Positions 24,424 to 34,119 of a stretch of 64,000 nt of DNA are shown piece after piece. Within the stretch, counting starts at the first letter, position 1. Every line of letters starts with the position of its first letter. Made by a program: the position numbers and the translations under genes. Below the pieces are notes generated by a model that was not told the DNA's origin, ran no database searches, and saw only the letters and a program-made list of their open reading frames with translations. Source of the stretch: Marisa cornuarietis (taxonomy: Eukaryota > Mollusca > Gastropoda > Architaenioglossa > Ampullariidae); assembly GCA_004794655.1 (NCBI GenBank), contig SMMW01000579.1, positions 5,001-69,000 of the forward strand, read 5' to 3'.

Positions 24424-26481
24424 TTAACATCCGCCTGCGCTATAGTCCTTTGCGGCTTTCAGTTGACACAAGATCCGTTTCTGTCTTTCTTCTTCTCTAG
24501 CCCGACGTCTCCGCTCCAAGTAGATGTTAAAGGTGTAAAGGAAGGGGTTCAGCGCGGAGTTAACAGGGAGAATAAAAATAGCCATCGCCACATTGACTTC
24601 TCCAGAGATGGGTACATCATAGGACGCGAGAATACCCGTCAAACCGACAGGAAACCAACACAAAAAGTCCGACATGACTACAGTGATTAGCCGTCGTGCC
24701 ACAGTCATATCTTGGATTGCTTTACACGTGTTGGACACAGACATGGCATTTGAGCGAATAGACCAGTAAATTAAGACTTGACCGATAAAAATGAAAAGAA
24801 AGCAAATAAAATTCAAGACAACTATGACGATAAAAGAATATTTACGACCAGGGAAATCAACCCTCGACGTAGGAAGTGGAATACAAATACCAGTCTGGCT
24901 GTAAAACTGCCAGTGTGACGTCACAGGAAGACAAGGGGTTACAGCTAAGGTCAGACCTGTCAGCCACACAAGTCCACATGTAAGCTGTGCTGAACGTTGC
25001 CTAAAATGAAACGAACTAAACGGAAAACGAAGAACCAAAAAGCGGTCAACAGTGACTAAAAAGATCATATAAACAGAAACCTCCATTGACAATAAACACG
25101 TGAAGCCTGCAGCCTTGCACAAGGCGCTGTTTCTCCAGTCCACATCCTCCCACAGGTAAGACCCTCTGTACCTGTAATCTACTACACCGATGATCAATAA
25201 ATACACCCCCATCAGCAAGTCCGCCACACACAGGTTGGTCACGAAGACGTTGTACCCTACGTTACCTGTAGTTTTGTGGAAGATCAAGCGGTAAAGCAGT
25301 GTGCCCACATTGCCTAGCAACGAGAGCGAGGCAAAGATGGCGAGAGCCACGCGGTACAGGTTGGAGTGAAGCAGATCGTCACAGGAAGACACTTCATCGG
25401 AGGGAGCGTGACAGTTGAGCACGTTGAAGCCCCGGGGTAGTATTGCTGGACAGCACAGCTTGTAGTTGTCAGAATACAGAGTTTCTAGTCGGGATAGAGC
25501 CTGAAATGTTTCCCTCGGGAAATGTGTCATTGGGCACCGCCGCAGGTCTAGCACGCGCAGATTATTCATCTTACGAAAGCCTTGTCCTGTCACGTGGTTT
25601 ATCTGACTACCAGAAAGATTTAAAGTCGTTAAAACAGAAAAGGAGGAAAACGTTTCAAAATCAATTTCTGAAATCGGGACATGGGACATGTCCAAAATTT
25701 TCAGAGGATTTCTGTAACCAAAATCGCGAAAATAAAATGGTTTTAGAGGATTATTACTTATCTTCAACAACTCTATATTTGTCAGACCAGCGAAATGGCT
25801 ACTCGTTATATGAGTTAACTCATTGTTGCTCAAATCTAGATTTCGCAGATTAGGCAAAACGACTTCATGCAGTTCAGTCAGATTACAACGGACCAGACTG
25901 AGGTGAACGAGAAAAGTGTTGTTCCACAGATGAGCGAGGGTCATCAAGGTCCCGCTGGCATCCAGATATCGAATGTTAAAATAGTCAGCGGCATTAAAAA
26001 CATCAGAACAAATGAAGGCCCAACCGTGACAGACACAGTTGTCTGTACATGTTTCATTACACAATATTTCATCATCATGTTGGGGACACTGGTAGATCCC
26101 GTCACACACGTGACTCTCGTGAACACACACCTGAGAGCCGCGGCAGCGGTAGAAGCCGGGACACGTGTACCTGTCACATGCCGCCTCGTCCTCGTGACCA
26201 GGACAGTCGTACAGTCCGTTACACCGGAGGTAGACAGGAAGACACACCTGCTCAAGGCTGACACACGTGAAGTCGGAATCCGGGCAAGTAAATGTCGACA
26301 TTTCAGATGTGTTGTACTCAGTGAAACTAAACAGTCCTTTTTGAAATATAAGTCTTAGAGGTGTTGTGGAAAGCAAGTCCTCAAAGGAAATAAATCCCTG
26401 CACAGGATTTATATGACACTGGTCTTCATCTTTGTCATCGCAGTCCACTTGATTGTCACAGACTTTGCTGTCATCAACGCA
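24424..26481 (-). CDS. Receptor A exon 5: LDLa 2-4, LRR block, 7TM core, tail
   Basis: One long exon encodes residues 667-1351. The acceptor GTCGGCAG|TGC was chosen because it rejoins LDLa module 2 as an uninterrupted six-Cys module matching receptor B; using the upstream AACAG would add an odd seventh Cys. LDLa 3 and 4 end in GHEDEAAC and QHDDEILC. The LRR block includes NLDLSNNELTHI and a CC...C C-cap. Seven hydrophobic segments follow, with the extracellular YRGSYLWEDVDWRNSALC preceding TM3 as in LGR-type receptors. The cytoplasmic tail is short (about 35 residues), basic, and ends in Cys. Confidence 0.93.
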   Translation of the reverse strand, partial: CVDDSKVCDNQVDCDDKDEDQCHINPVQGFISFEDLLSTTPLRLIFQKGLFSFTEYNTSEMSTFTCPDSDFTCVSLEQVCLPVYLRCNGLYDCPGHEDEAACDRYTCPGFYRCRGSQVCVHESHVCDGIYQCPQHDDEILCNETCTDNCVCHGWAFICSDVFNAADYFNIRYLDASGTLMTLAHLWNNTFLVHLSLVRCNLTELHEVVLPNLRNLDLSNNELTHITSSHFAGLTNIELLKISNNPLKPFYFRDFGYRNPLKILDMSHVPISEIDFETFSSFSVLTTLNLSGSQINHVTGQGFRKMNNLRVLDLRRCPMTHFPRETFQALSRLETLYSDNYKLCCPAILPRGFNVLNCHAPSDEVSSCDDLLHSNLYRVALAIFASLSLLGNVGTLLYRLIFHKTTGNVGYNVFVTNLCVADLLMGVYLLIIGVVDYRYRGSYLWEDVDWRNSALCKAAGFTCLLSMEVSVYMIFLVTVDRFLVLRFPFSSFHFRQRSAQLTCGLVWLTGLTLAVTPCLPVTSHWQFYSQTGICIPLPTSRVDFPGRKYSFIVIVVLNFICFLFIFIGQVLIYWSIRSNAMSVSNTCKAIQDMTVARRLITVVMSDFLCWFPVGLTGILASYDVPISGEVNVAMAIFILPVNSALNPFLYTFNIYLERRRRAREEERQKRILCQLKAAKDYSAGGC

Positions 26482-29400
26482 CTGCCGACAATACACGTGC
26501 TGTTATTCCTCCATCATTAAAACTTCCTGCATCAAACCTCCCTAGAAGTTAGCTGTTACTAATGTGCAGATGTATTTTTCTGGACAACTTAAAAGCGCCC
26601 TAATGTACTGGGGCCAGTTGCACAACACATTTCTAATTTTAAACACTTGTAGGCCTTAACTCTATTTAGATAATTAGTTTAAAGTGCACACCACAATTTT
26701 AGAATGTTTAAAACTAAAACTGCTGTAAGTAAGATAAAGTTGTTAAAGTCTGACTTTCCGTCCTGTCAGTACAATGTTTTTGTATGTTTTTCTGCAATAC
26801 ATCAAAATGGCTAAGAAGAGATTTTGCGTCTTTAGAACAGTTTTAAGGTTTAGAAACGTGTTGTGCAACTGGTCCCTGATGGTTAACAAAGAAGAAAAAG
26901 GTTTATAAGTAGTCATACTAGATTCGAAAGTTTATGGTAAAACAAACGTTTATGTACATATTAAATGTATTAGAGATACAGAAATGTATGTTTAATGTTA
27001 TGTAACATGAATTTATTAGAGAAAGAATAAAAGGTAAATGAAAAAATCCAATATGAGCAGAAGTAATAGCTCACCGTTTACTTTCTTTAAGTTTTATTTT
27101 AAAGTAGCAAACTAAAACAAACCTGTTTACCACTGCAGTGAAAAGACGATGTACTTTTACAGAGAGGGAAGTAACAGAAGTCTTCGTCACTTCCGTCTTT
27201 ACAGTCAGGTCGATGGTCACAGACTAGTGTGTAGGGGACACTTTGCTGCACACCACTGCACTTAAAGAACGGCGGAAGTGACCTCAGTGGTGCCGGACAG
27301 GAAGGTGTGTCGCCATAGTTACCAGACCAACAGGCAGAGTTCTCATCACAAGCCAGGAAGACGTGAGTGAAATGATTAGCGGGACATCGGATGTACTCGG
27401 CCTGTTCAACATTTGGATGCTTGAATTGTAGGCCCCCGCTGATATCTACAAGAATGATAGTATCCTACATTACAACAATCGACTATCGACCCCTGATATC
27501 ATCTACAAATAACTCATACAAATTATGCTTTGTTTTACTATTTATTAAACTATTTGATGTGTAGAATAGATGCGAAAGCTAATGCAATACAGTCAATTAT
27601 TTTCTATTCCAAGATTGCACTATTGTCCTGTTAATGCGCACTTAAACGGAGCACTGATCTGTTACTGACCTTTGACAGTCTCTGGGAGGGTTGTCGTGTA
27701 GAAATCACTGGAAGCTGTTGTCTAAGAGTAAAGGGAAGCTGGCACATGCGGTTCAGAAAGGAAGAATTTTGGTTACATCCTGTTTTCGTCAAGGAAACAA
27801 AAACTTGCTTAAAACGCAAACGAAATACGATTAGAAAGCATTCTGTCGTAAGTATGGTATACCTTGAGTTCCTGGTATGTGCGACCGTCTGATCAAACCA
27901 CTGCAAACTGTGTTTATACCTGGACAAATGAAGTAAAGGGGAGATAATTTTAATGTTAGTCATACACATTGTACGTCATTGTCGATGAAGACAGTGGACG
28001 CGAAGAAGCGATCATATACCCACAGAAAACAGTATTGTCAGAGATATTTGTACTCACATTGGTGATAATACTTGGGGCATTGTCATCAGACCAACGAGAA
28101 AGGTGCCGCTCAGATTTATCCTCTGTAGCACTTTTGGCAGACGGTCTTTCAGGTTTTGTGTCGTCAGACTGACCAGTTGTCCTCCAAGTTGCTGACACCG
28201 TTTTCTCTCAAGGGACCACGATGATCTTATATTTACACTGGAAATAGCAATGCAGCGCCCATCAACCTGAAATAATCCCTGCCTGAATGTGCCATCCCCT
28301 TGCCAGCAGCCACCTTCTGCATCCTTGTCGTTACAGTCAAACATGAAGATACAGGGTGTGTCCTGCCACATGTCCGGCCAGTCCGTAACGGAGCAGTTCC
28401 ACCTGTCTCCAGACAGTTCAACGGGTGGTTCGGACTTGTGTTGAAAATAAAAACTTATTGTAAAGTTTCTTTCCCCAGACGTCTCATAACTTTGAAATTC
28501 TATGATGACCCATCCGGAATAAAAAGTTAGGGCTTGGCAAATATTTATGGGTAAACTGCATAAAGGATACGTCAAGGTGTTGTTGTCTGTGCGGAAGGTT
28601 ACAACATCAGTGTCCTTATCGTTACTGCATATATATGTACGAAGGATCAGGTCAAGGACAATAATGTTGTCGTTTGGAGCCTTCAGATGCAAAGAGGATT
28701 TCACAAATGGTTGAAAGTCCTTTTTTGTCCAATTTTTCATCTCGATTTTGCCTGTAAATAATTTGAAAGAGATACTTGCATTGTCATAGAATCAATAATA
28801 ATATTACACTCTTCACTCCTGCACACTTGTGACTTTTGTCATATTTCTGGAAGGAGTTTTAAGACCCTGGTTCTCACAATGATGGTGGAAGACGGTTAAC
28901 ATGTCGAATTGAGGTAAGGCGGTTTGTCACGGATAGGTGACATGAATGAAAGCACCGGAGAATGCGAGGAAGTGTAGTGAGCGTGTTGTATTGATAAAGC
29001 GGGATGCACGGGTTGGTCGTTGTGAGTTGTAGTTGTATGGAAGGTTCGAGAAGGATGAATGGGTAGGATATATAGAAGGCGGTTGCCAAGATAGGGGGCT
29101 TTTCTTTTTTCGAACTGAGGTGGAAACGAGAGGTGCCCAGACACCTTGCGTGGAGAGAAAACACCCCGTCAACCCCAGCGCCGACGTGAGGACTGTACAC
29201 GTGAGAGAAAACACCCCGTCTACCCCAGTACCGACGTGAGGACTGTACAAGAGTGAGAAAACAAACACCCCGTCTACCCCAGTACCGACGTGAGGACTGT
29301 ACAAGTGAGAGAAAACACCCCGTCTACCCCAGCGCCGATGTGAGGACTGTACAAGTGAGAGAAAACACCCCGTCTACCCCAGCGCCGATGTGAGGACTGT

Positions 29401-31213
29401 ACAAGTGAGAGAAAACACCCCGTCTACTCCAGTACCGACGTGAGGACTGTACACGTGAGAGAAAACACCCCGTCTACCCCAGTACCGACGTGAGGACTGT
29501 ACACGTGAGAGAAAACACCCCGTCTACCCCAGCGTCGATGTGAGGACTGTACAAGTGAGAGAAAACACCCCGTCTACCCCAGCGCCGATGTGAGGACTGT
29601 ACAAGTGAGAGAAAACACCCCGTCTACCCCAGTACCGACGTGAGGACTGTACACGTGAGAGAAAACACCCCGTCTACCCCAGTACCGACGTGAGGACTGT
29701 ACACGTGAGAGAAAACACCCCGTCTACCCCAGTACCGACGTGAGGACTGTACAAGTGAGAGAAAACACCCCGTCTACCCCAGTACCGACGTGAGGACTGT
29801 ACACGTGAGAGAAAACACCCCGTCTACCCCAGTACCGACGTGAGGACTGTACACGTGAGAGAAAACACCCCGTCGACCCCAGCGCCGATGTGAAGGAGAC
29901 CTACACAAAGAAAGAAGAAGGTATGAAGCTAATGTCTGAAGATGACAAGGACAGTGCATGATCCGGTAGACTGCCGGTGTGACCTCCTTGCACTGAAGCT
30001 CATCACCCTCACCTGCCCAGCTTCAGTGATAGAGGAGATGTTAATGTCAAGATCAAATACGGCAACAAGACTGGAATCACAGATCGCAAAGGGAAACGAC
30101 GCTTGAAGATCACCACTGAGGTCTGTTTAGTATTTGCACGGTTACTGCAGCTGCTTCTAATTCTGTTTTGTTTTCAACAAACTACGTGCGAGGTTACTTT
30201 GTAGAACTAACTGATGTCAAGAACTTGTGCTTCGGTTCACACGCCGTACATTCGTTGCTGCTGGCGAACAATACTAACAACTAAGCACTAAGCTTCATAT
30301 TAAGTGGGGTAGCAGCAATAAACAGCGACATACAAACATATTTGATCATCTCAATTAACTTATTTGCTCAGACGTTTTGTTTAATTGGGTCTAAGACTGG
30401 ATGAATATCTCTAATAGAAAGCATTACTAAAGTAACACCTGATGTTGAAGAATTAAAGGTGATTTCGAGGTGTGGGCGACTGGTCTCTGACAATGTTGTG
30501 ATGTTAAAAAACATTTTAAAAGAAGAAACCAATCTGTTGAGGAAGGCTACAATAAAGGTTAATTTACAGGTGAGGAGATGAGAGTAGGTAACAAATGTCT
30601 GAGGTACATCCTGCGGACAGCCAGTCAATAGGCTCACATCTGCGTCGTCGAAGAGGGTGATGTTAACAGCGGCACAATTTGTAGTCGGGTATGTTACCCG
30701 CACAACAGCCACCATTCCTTGGGGAACACTTAGGTGCAAGATACAAAACGAAGTGTCATTTGACGAAATTTCATCAAACATTTTGGGATTAAAAGACCAG
30801 CTGATGATGCCCTTGTTCTCGATGATATGATGTCTGACAATGCGGTTAGAGCAGTTTCTGAGTTCTAGATGAAGGTCGGAGGATCTGTTCCTCGTGCGTG
30901 TTGTCTCGGACCAACTGCTTACTTTTACTGCATCCTGCAGTTGGATACCAGAGTCGTGACTGGAAGTAGTTGTCATGCCAGTGCTGGTATCACGATTGTC
31001 ACTGTCATGTCGTGACTCTTGACTCGCATGGTCCGAGTGGTCAGCCTGTCTGATAACGGAATACGAGGTTTGATGGTGAACTGCACTGTGTGTAGTGATG
31101 CTCACCTCCCCTGATGTGGGGAGGTTCACCTCTCTACTGGCTGGTTCTGTAAAGGAGGCGGATGTAAAGTGAAAGCAAAGTATACTAACGATCGTTGTTA
31201 TGTTCCTGGCCAT
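24424..31213 (-). CDS. Receptor A: CUB / C-type-lectin-like / LDLa / LRR 7TM receptor, five coding exons
   Basis: Joined exons 31213-30439, 28751-28058, 27919-27670, 27401-27123 and 26481-24424 total 4056 bases, about 1351 residues plus stop. Every junction has GT/AG borders and phases 1, 2, 0, 0, exactly as in receptor B. Domain order: signal peptide (1-20), Ser/Thr-rich linker (25-115), CUB-like (117-255), second CUB-like segment (about 280-365), short LDLa-like Cys segment (377-410), C-type-lectin-like domain (414-552), LDLa modules at 608-649, 654-688, 732-768 and 773-807, LRR N-cap (811-825), LRRs (834-1006), LRR C-cap (1009-1033) and 7TM (1041-1320). The 7TM core has DRF for DRY, CWFP in TM6 and NPFLY in TM7. 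The LDLa-LRR-7TM part follows mollusc GRL101/type C LGR receptors. It is predicted to sit in the plasma membrane and couple to a G protein; the ligand is unknown. The start at 31213 was preferred over the in-frame ATG at 31264 because the signal peptide begins there and the pseudogene copy aligns there. Confidence 0.85.
26482..27122 (-). other. Intron 4 of receptor A
   Basis: A phase-0 intron that splits LDLa module 2. Besides the MITE at 26611-26875 it holds AT-rich sequence with no ORF or further repeat that I can see. Confidence 0.75.
26611..26875. mobile_element. MITE with ~26-bp terminal inverted repeats in intron 4 of receptor A
   Basis: The left end reads GGGCCAGTTGCACAACACAT. The right end, reverse-complemented, reads GGACCAGTTGCACAACACGT, and the match continues into TTTCTAA. 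The element is about 265 bp and flanked by CTG on both sides (26608-26610, 26876-26878), a candidate 3-bp target duplication. GG-starting termini with a 3-bp duplication would suit PIF/Harbinger-derived MITEs; the superfamily call is tentative. Confidence 0.7.
27123..27401 (-). CDS. Receptor A exon 4: Cys-rich linker, LDLa 1 and first half of LDLa 2
   Basis: Exactly 279 bases, phase 0 at both ends, residues 574-666, the same length as exon 4 of receptor B. The acceptor is TTGAACAG|GCC and the donor AAACAG|GTTTGT. It opens with HFTHVFLACDENSACW, a Cys-rich stretch shared by both receptors. LDLa module 1 follows, ending CKDGSDEDFC, the calcium-cage motif. Module 2 begins at C654 and is interrupted by intron 4. 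Confidence 0.83.
27670..27919 (-). CDS. Receptor A exon 3: end of the lectin-like domain
   Basis: It encodes residues 490-573. The acceptor is TTTGTCCAG|GTATAA and the donor TCAAAG|GTCAGT (phase 0). The opening MYKHSLQWFDQTVAH aligns with MYRNSWMWSDGTIAH of receptor B, the strand that carries the W-x-W/S-D-G signature of C-type-lectin folds. The domain closes with GCNQNSSFLNRMCQLP. The canonical sugar-binding triplets (EPN/QPD and WND) are not present. Confidence 0.75.
28058..28751 (-). CDS. Receptor A exon 2: second CUB-like segment and first part of the lectin-like domain
   Basis: It encodes residues 259-489 and two bases of codon 490. The acceptor is TTTACAG|GC and the donor AAT|GTGAGT. 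The first half (about 280-365) has alternating hydrophobic strands and one Cys pair, like the C-terminal half of a CUB domain. Residues 377-410 hold four Cys with acidic residues, resembling a shortened LDLa. From 414 a C-type-lectin-like fold begins (QVDGRC, then CQQLGGQLVSL at 444), the usual N-terminal half of that fold. Confidence 0.8.
28752..30438 (-). other. Intron 1 of receptor A
   Basis: A phase-1 intron of 1687 bases separating the two CUB-like coding exons. It contains the 50-bp minisatellite at 29150-29893; the remainder shows nothing recognisable. Confidence 0.75.
29150..29893. repeat. 50-bp minisatellite, about 15 copies
   Basis: The unit contains gagaaaacaccccgtctacc and ccgacgtgaggactgtacac. 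Successive gaaaacaccc starts are exactly 50 bases apart over most of the array. Copies differ only by a few point changes (cgacg/cgatg, acaag/acacg) and one insertion near 29260. It lies entirely within intron 1 of receptor A. Confidence 0.95.
30439..31213 (-). CDS. Receptor A exon 1: signal peptide, linker, CUB-like domain
   Basis: It encodes residues 1-258 and the first base of codon 259. The N-terminus (MARNITTIVSILCFHF) is a plausible signal peptide. Residues 25-115 are rich in Ser, Thr, His and Asp with no recognisable fold. A CUB-like domain follows, with Cys at 121, 157, 180 and 199 and the familiar hydrophobic/aromatic spacing (SVPQGM, FVTYS). The donor reads CAG|GTGTTA after 30439, phase 1. 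Upstream, a TTTTTTGAAACAG sequence about 16 bases before the ATG could be an acceptor, implying a non-coding first exon further up. That leader exon was not located. Confidence 0.82.
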
Positions 31214-32345
31214 GATGCTGTGTCTCCTCTGTTTCAAAAAATAACCAAGACCGTGGACAGCCAATGTCTCTCAGCAGCTACCCTTCACCCTGTCTGAAGG
31301 AAGTGGCTAAAGGATTCATGACAAAGAGCTGACGACCACCGTAAAGTAAAATACATTATGTCTGTGAAGTTCCTCTGACTGCTTTGTTATGTGCCCTGAG
31401 TTATAAAGATATCTTATAGTATATTCGAGTACTGTTAAAAAACAAATTGTATTTTCTTTAGTTAATTTTAAGAAAAATATTTCTATGACAAAAGTGTAGA
31501 AAAACGTGACTGGAGAGCTTTGAAACTACATTACATTTTGCATTTAGCATGATGCCACACCATTTTGCTTTCAATTCTCAGTAACATTTATTTCTCGTAT
31601 TACAGTACACAGATCTTTTTGTGCTCTTTCCTTCTTGTTGAGCATTTTCTCGTGACGATAAAAATGAAGCATACAGTAAGGCCTCTCTTTTTCTTTCACT
31701 CAGTCTGACTTTTAATTCTTTGTTACAATATTTAATTTTATAGAGATGGTAACAAATTCTTCAGACAATGTAATCAGATAATTTTCTGCTCTATAACTAT
31801 GATGTTTTTGGTCTGCTGACAGTTTTTGTTACAAAAATAGGAAGAATCGTTTCAGACATTCGCCAGTTGATAGCTTTTTTTGTAACTTACAGAACATTTA
31901 AATATACATCGGCACTTATCTCAGATTAAGAAAAGTCCTTTTGTCAGTCTGTCAATGGATGTCAGTATTTCAGTTAAAATGAGGTTGAGCTAAGACATTG
32001 TAAAAAAGAGAGGGAGGGTGGCTGGGAAGAGAGAGAGAGATGGTGATTGGTTGTGTCTAAGAAGCACGCGCGACACGTGTGACTAAACATTTAGCAGGTG
32101 ACTGGAGGCTTGCAGAATGGTATCAGACATCGCAGCTTGTTATCTGGAGTCAATAAACACATCGACTGTTCAGAGTGGAATGTTTCTGCAAAACTGTTGT
32201 TGACTTGTGAAACTGTAAGGCTAGAGAGACAGAGACAGTAAGAGAGAGTGAGGTGAGTGAGAGTGAGAAGTGACACAGAGAAAAGAGACAGATGTGAAGA
32301 AAGAAGACATCAGATTGTAGGAGCATGCGTGTTTTGTTGCTGATA
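31214..32345 (-). promoter_or_regulatory. Upstream/5' UTR region of receptor A, shared with the exon-1 pseudogene
   Basis: Read on the minus strand, two blocks match the sequence before the pseudogene at 177-560. The outer block (about 32345-32220: ctgatgtcttctttcttcac and a CT-rich run) matches 181-290. The inner block (about 31500-31320: gaaatatttttcttaaaatt; cttcacagacata) matches 355-500. About 600 bases separate the blocks here and far fewer there. The duplication therefore included upstream DNA, making this the likely location of the leader exon and promoter. No TATA box was assigned. Confidence 0.5.
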
Positions 32346-33725
32346 AACATGATAATCATGTAAGTTAATCAATTCTCTCAACTAAAGCTGTTAAAAATCG
32401 GTCTTGAATTAAAACATTTTGCACTTACAGTCAACTCGTAGCGCGGCTTCTCTCTAAAGCTTCATCACTGAAATATTTTTCAGAGTATGTCTAAAATATT
32501 TTGATAATTGTTTTTGTCATCCAGAAAATAGCTGGAAATAGTTTTAGTGGCAAAAGACTTGTAGTGTGGCTAAACCTCTGCTTGGACATCACTTGGATAT
32601 CACGGAGCACTCTAATCATCAACTTTACCCTCCATTTCTCTTTTTCTTTCTTATACAGAAAACCCTGCAAACCTAGAATTCATTCAAGTGAAACAAAAGT
32701 TGGTCAACGAAGTCGTATTCCTGTTCACCTTCTTTTTCGTTCTGATTTACTGTTGCAATAATCAGTAATGTATCTTGTTGTAGGTAGTCAAACATCAACA
32801 TAATATTATAAGGTGTAACATTTATTACACAAGCATATTCTACTATTAACTTTTTACAGCCAAATACATTTACAAAGATAGTTTTGGTCAATGCAATATT
32901 AGGTCACGTGTCACCGTGTAAAAATGTCTCCATTACACAAACTGCTTTCTTCTGTCTCACCTCTCTCTCCTCTTTCCCTTCGCCTTCACAAATCCGCTGG
33001 TCCTGACAAAGTGGGATCTCTACCAAGTCCCTTACAAAACGAAGTAAAATAAGATTGAAAAGGTATAGAAACGATTTGACTTGACCATTGTAAGAGTTCC
33101 ATAAAGGTGGCTAAGGACAGGCCACAAGTTTGAAACCAGTAAACTGACTTTTTCATCTTGCGTTAGTTTTTTTATTTTATTTTTCGTTGAATGCTCTACA
33201 GGCTCTTCTCAATTCAGTGCATGGTCGTCTCCATTGCAACTCAACAGTCAGGTGACTGTTGTAGAATATGACATACAGATAATTGTTGTCTTGTCGTCTA
33301 TTTAACTGCTTTTCTCTCTATATCCCATCTATACATCGCGTATAGATAATACAGTAATACAGTAATACAGATGGCCGTGTATATACAGCTTTACACCGAG
33401 AGGCTAATCAAGCAGCGCTAGTGTTTGTAATCATTGTATTCATGTTTACATTCTCAAAGCAGTGTAACAGGGTCAGCAGACGACCTCCTGTGTTACTGCT
33501 ACTAATGCTGGTGCTGCCACTTACTCTATCAATAACATTGTCATCGATTGAGTATCATCGCTGCTGCTGACATTGATAGGTTTGAACAATAAGTCTTAGC
33601 ATGAAGCTTGATTACAATGACTGCTGCTCCAGGTCTTCATCTTTATGAATGAGTTTATTAAAGATTGTAATTACGTAAGTATTATAGTCTATGTCATGGA
33701 GAGCGAGTCAGTGGCTGAATTTAGG
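32346..33725. other. Divergent intergenic region, left part
   Basis: AT-rich DNA with no ORF worth reporting and no repeat recognised. It lies between the two divergent receptors and may hold regulatory DNA, which I cannot identify. Confidence 0.4.
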
Positions 33726-34086
33726 GTATATATATATGTGTGTGTTTGTGTGTGTACGTGTGAGTGTGTATGTATATATGTGTGCGTGTGAGTGTGCGTG
33801 TGAGTATGAGTGTGCGTGTGTGTATGTATATATATATATATATATGTGTGTGTATGTTTGTGTGTATGTTTGTGTGTGTGCGTCTGAGTGTGTGTATATA
33901 TATATGTGTGTGTGTGTTTGCGTGTGCGTGTGAGTGTGCGTGTGTGTATGTATATATATATGTGTGTGTATGTTTGTGTGTATGTTTGTGTGTGTGCGTC
34001 TGAGTGTGTGTATATATATATATGTGTGTGTGTTTGCGTGTGCGTGTGAGTGTGCGTGTGTGTGTGTGTGTGTGCGCGCGCGCGCA
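33726..34086. repeat. Compound (TG)n/(TA)n microsatellite
   Basis: tatata, tgtgtg and gcgtgtgag blocks, with an internal duplication of a ~120-bp unit. Confidence 0.97.
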
Positions 34087-34119
34087 TTACAATATATATG
34101 ATTGATTGCGATGGAATAT

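Larger units (their letters stand above)
27124..28751 (-). other. Introns 2 and 3 of receptor A (28057-27920 and 27669-27402)
   Basis: Two short introns, 138 and 268 bases, flank the small lectin-domain exon 3. No repeats or ORFs of interest were seen in them. Confidence 0.7.

Noticed and set aside
26482..26496. Earlier acceptor for receptor A exon 5 (AATAACAG)
   Set aside because: It would add five residues with an extra Cys inside LDLa 2, whereas the GTCGGCAG site gives a standard module matching receptor B.
31214..31264. Upstream in-frame ATG extending receptor A by 17 residues
   Set aside because: It would bury the signal peptide and is not conserved in the pseudogene; an acceptor-like site lies between the two ATGs.
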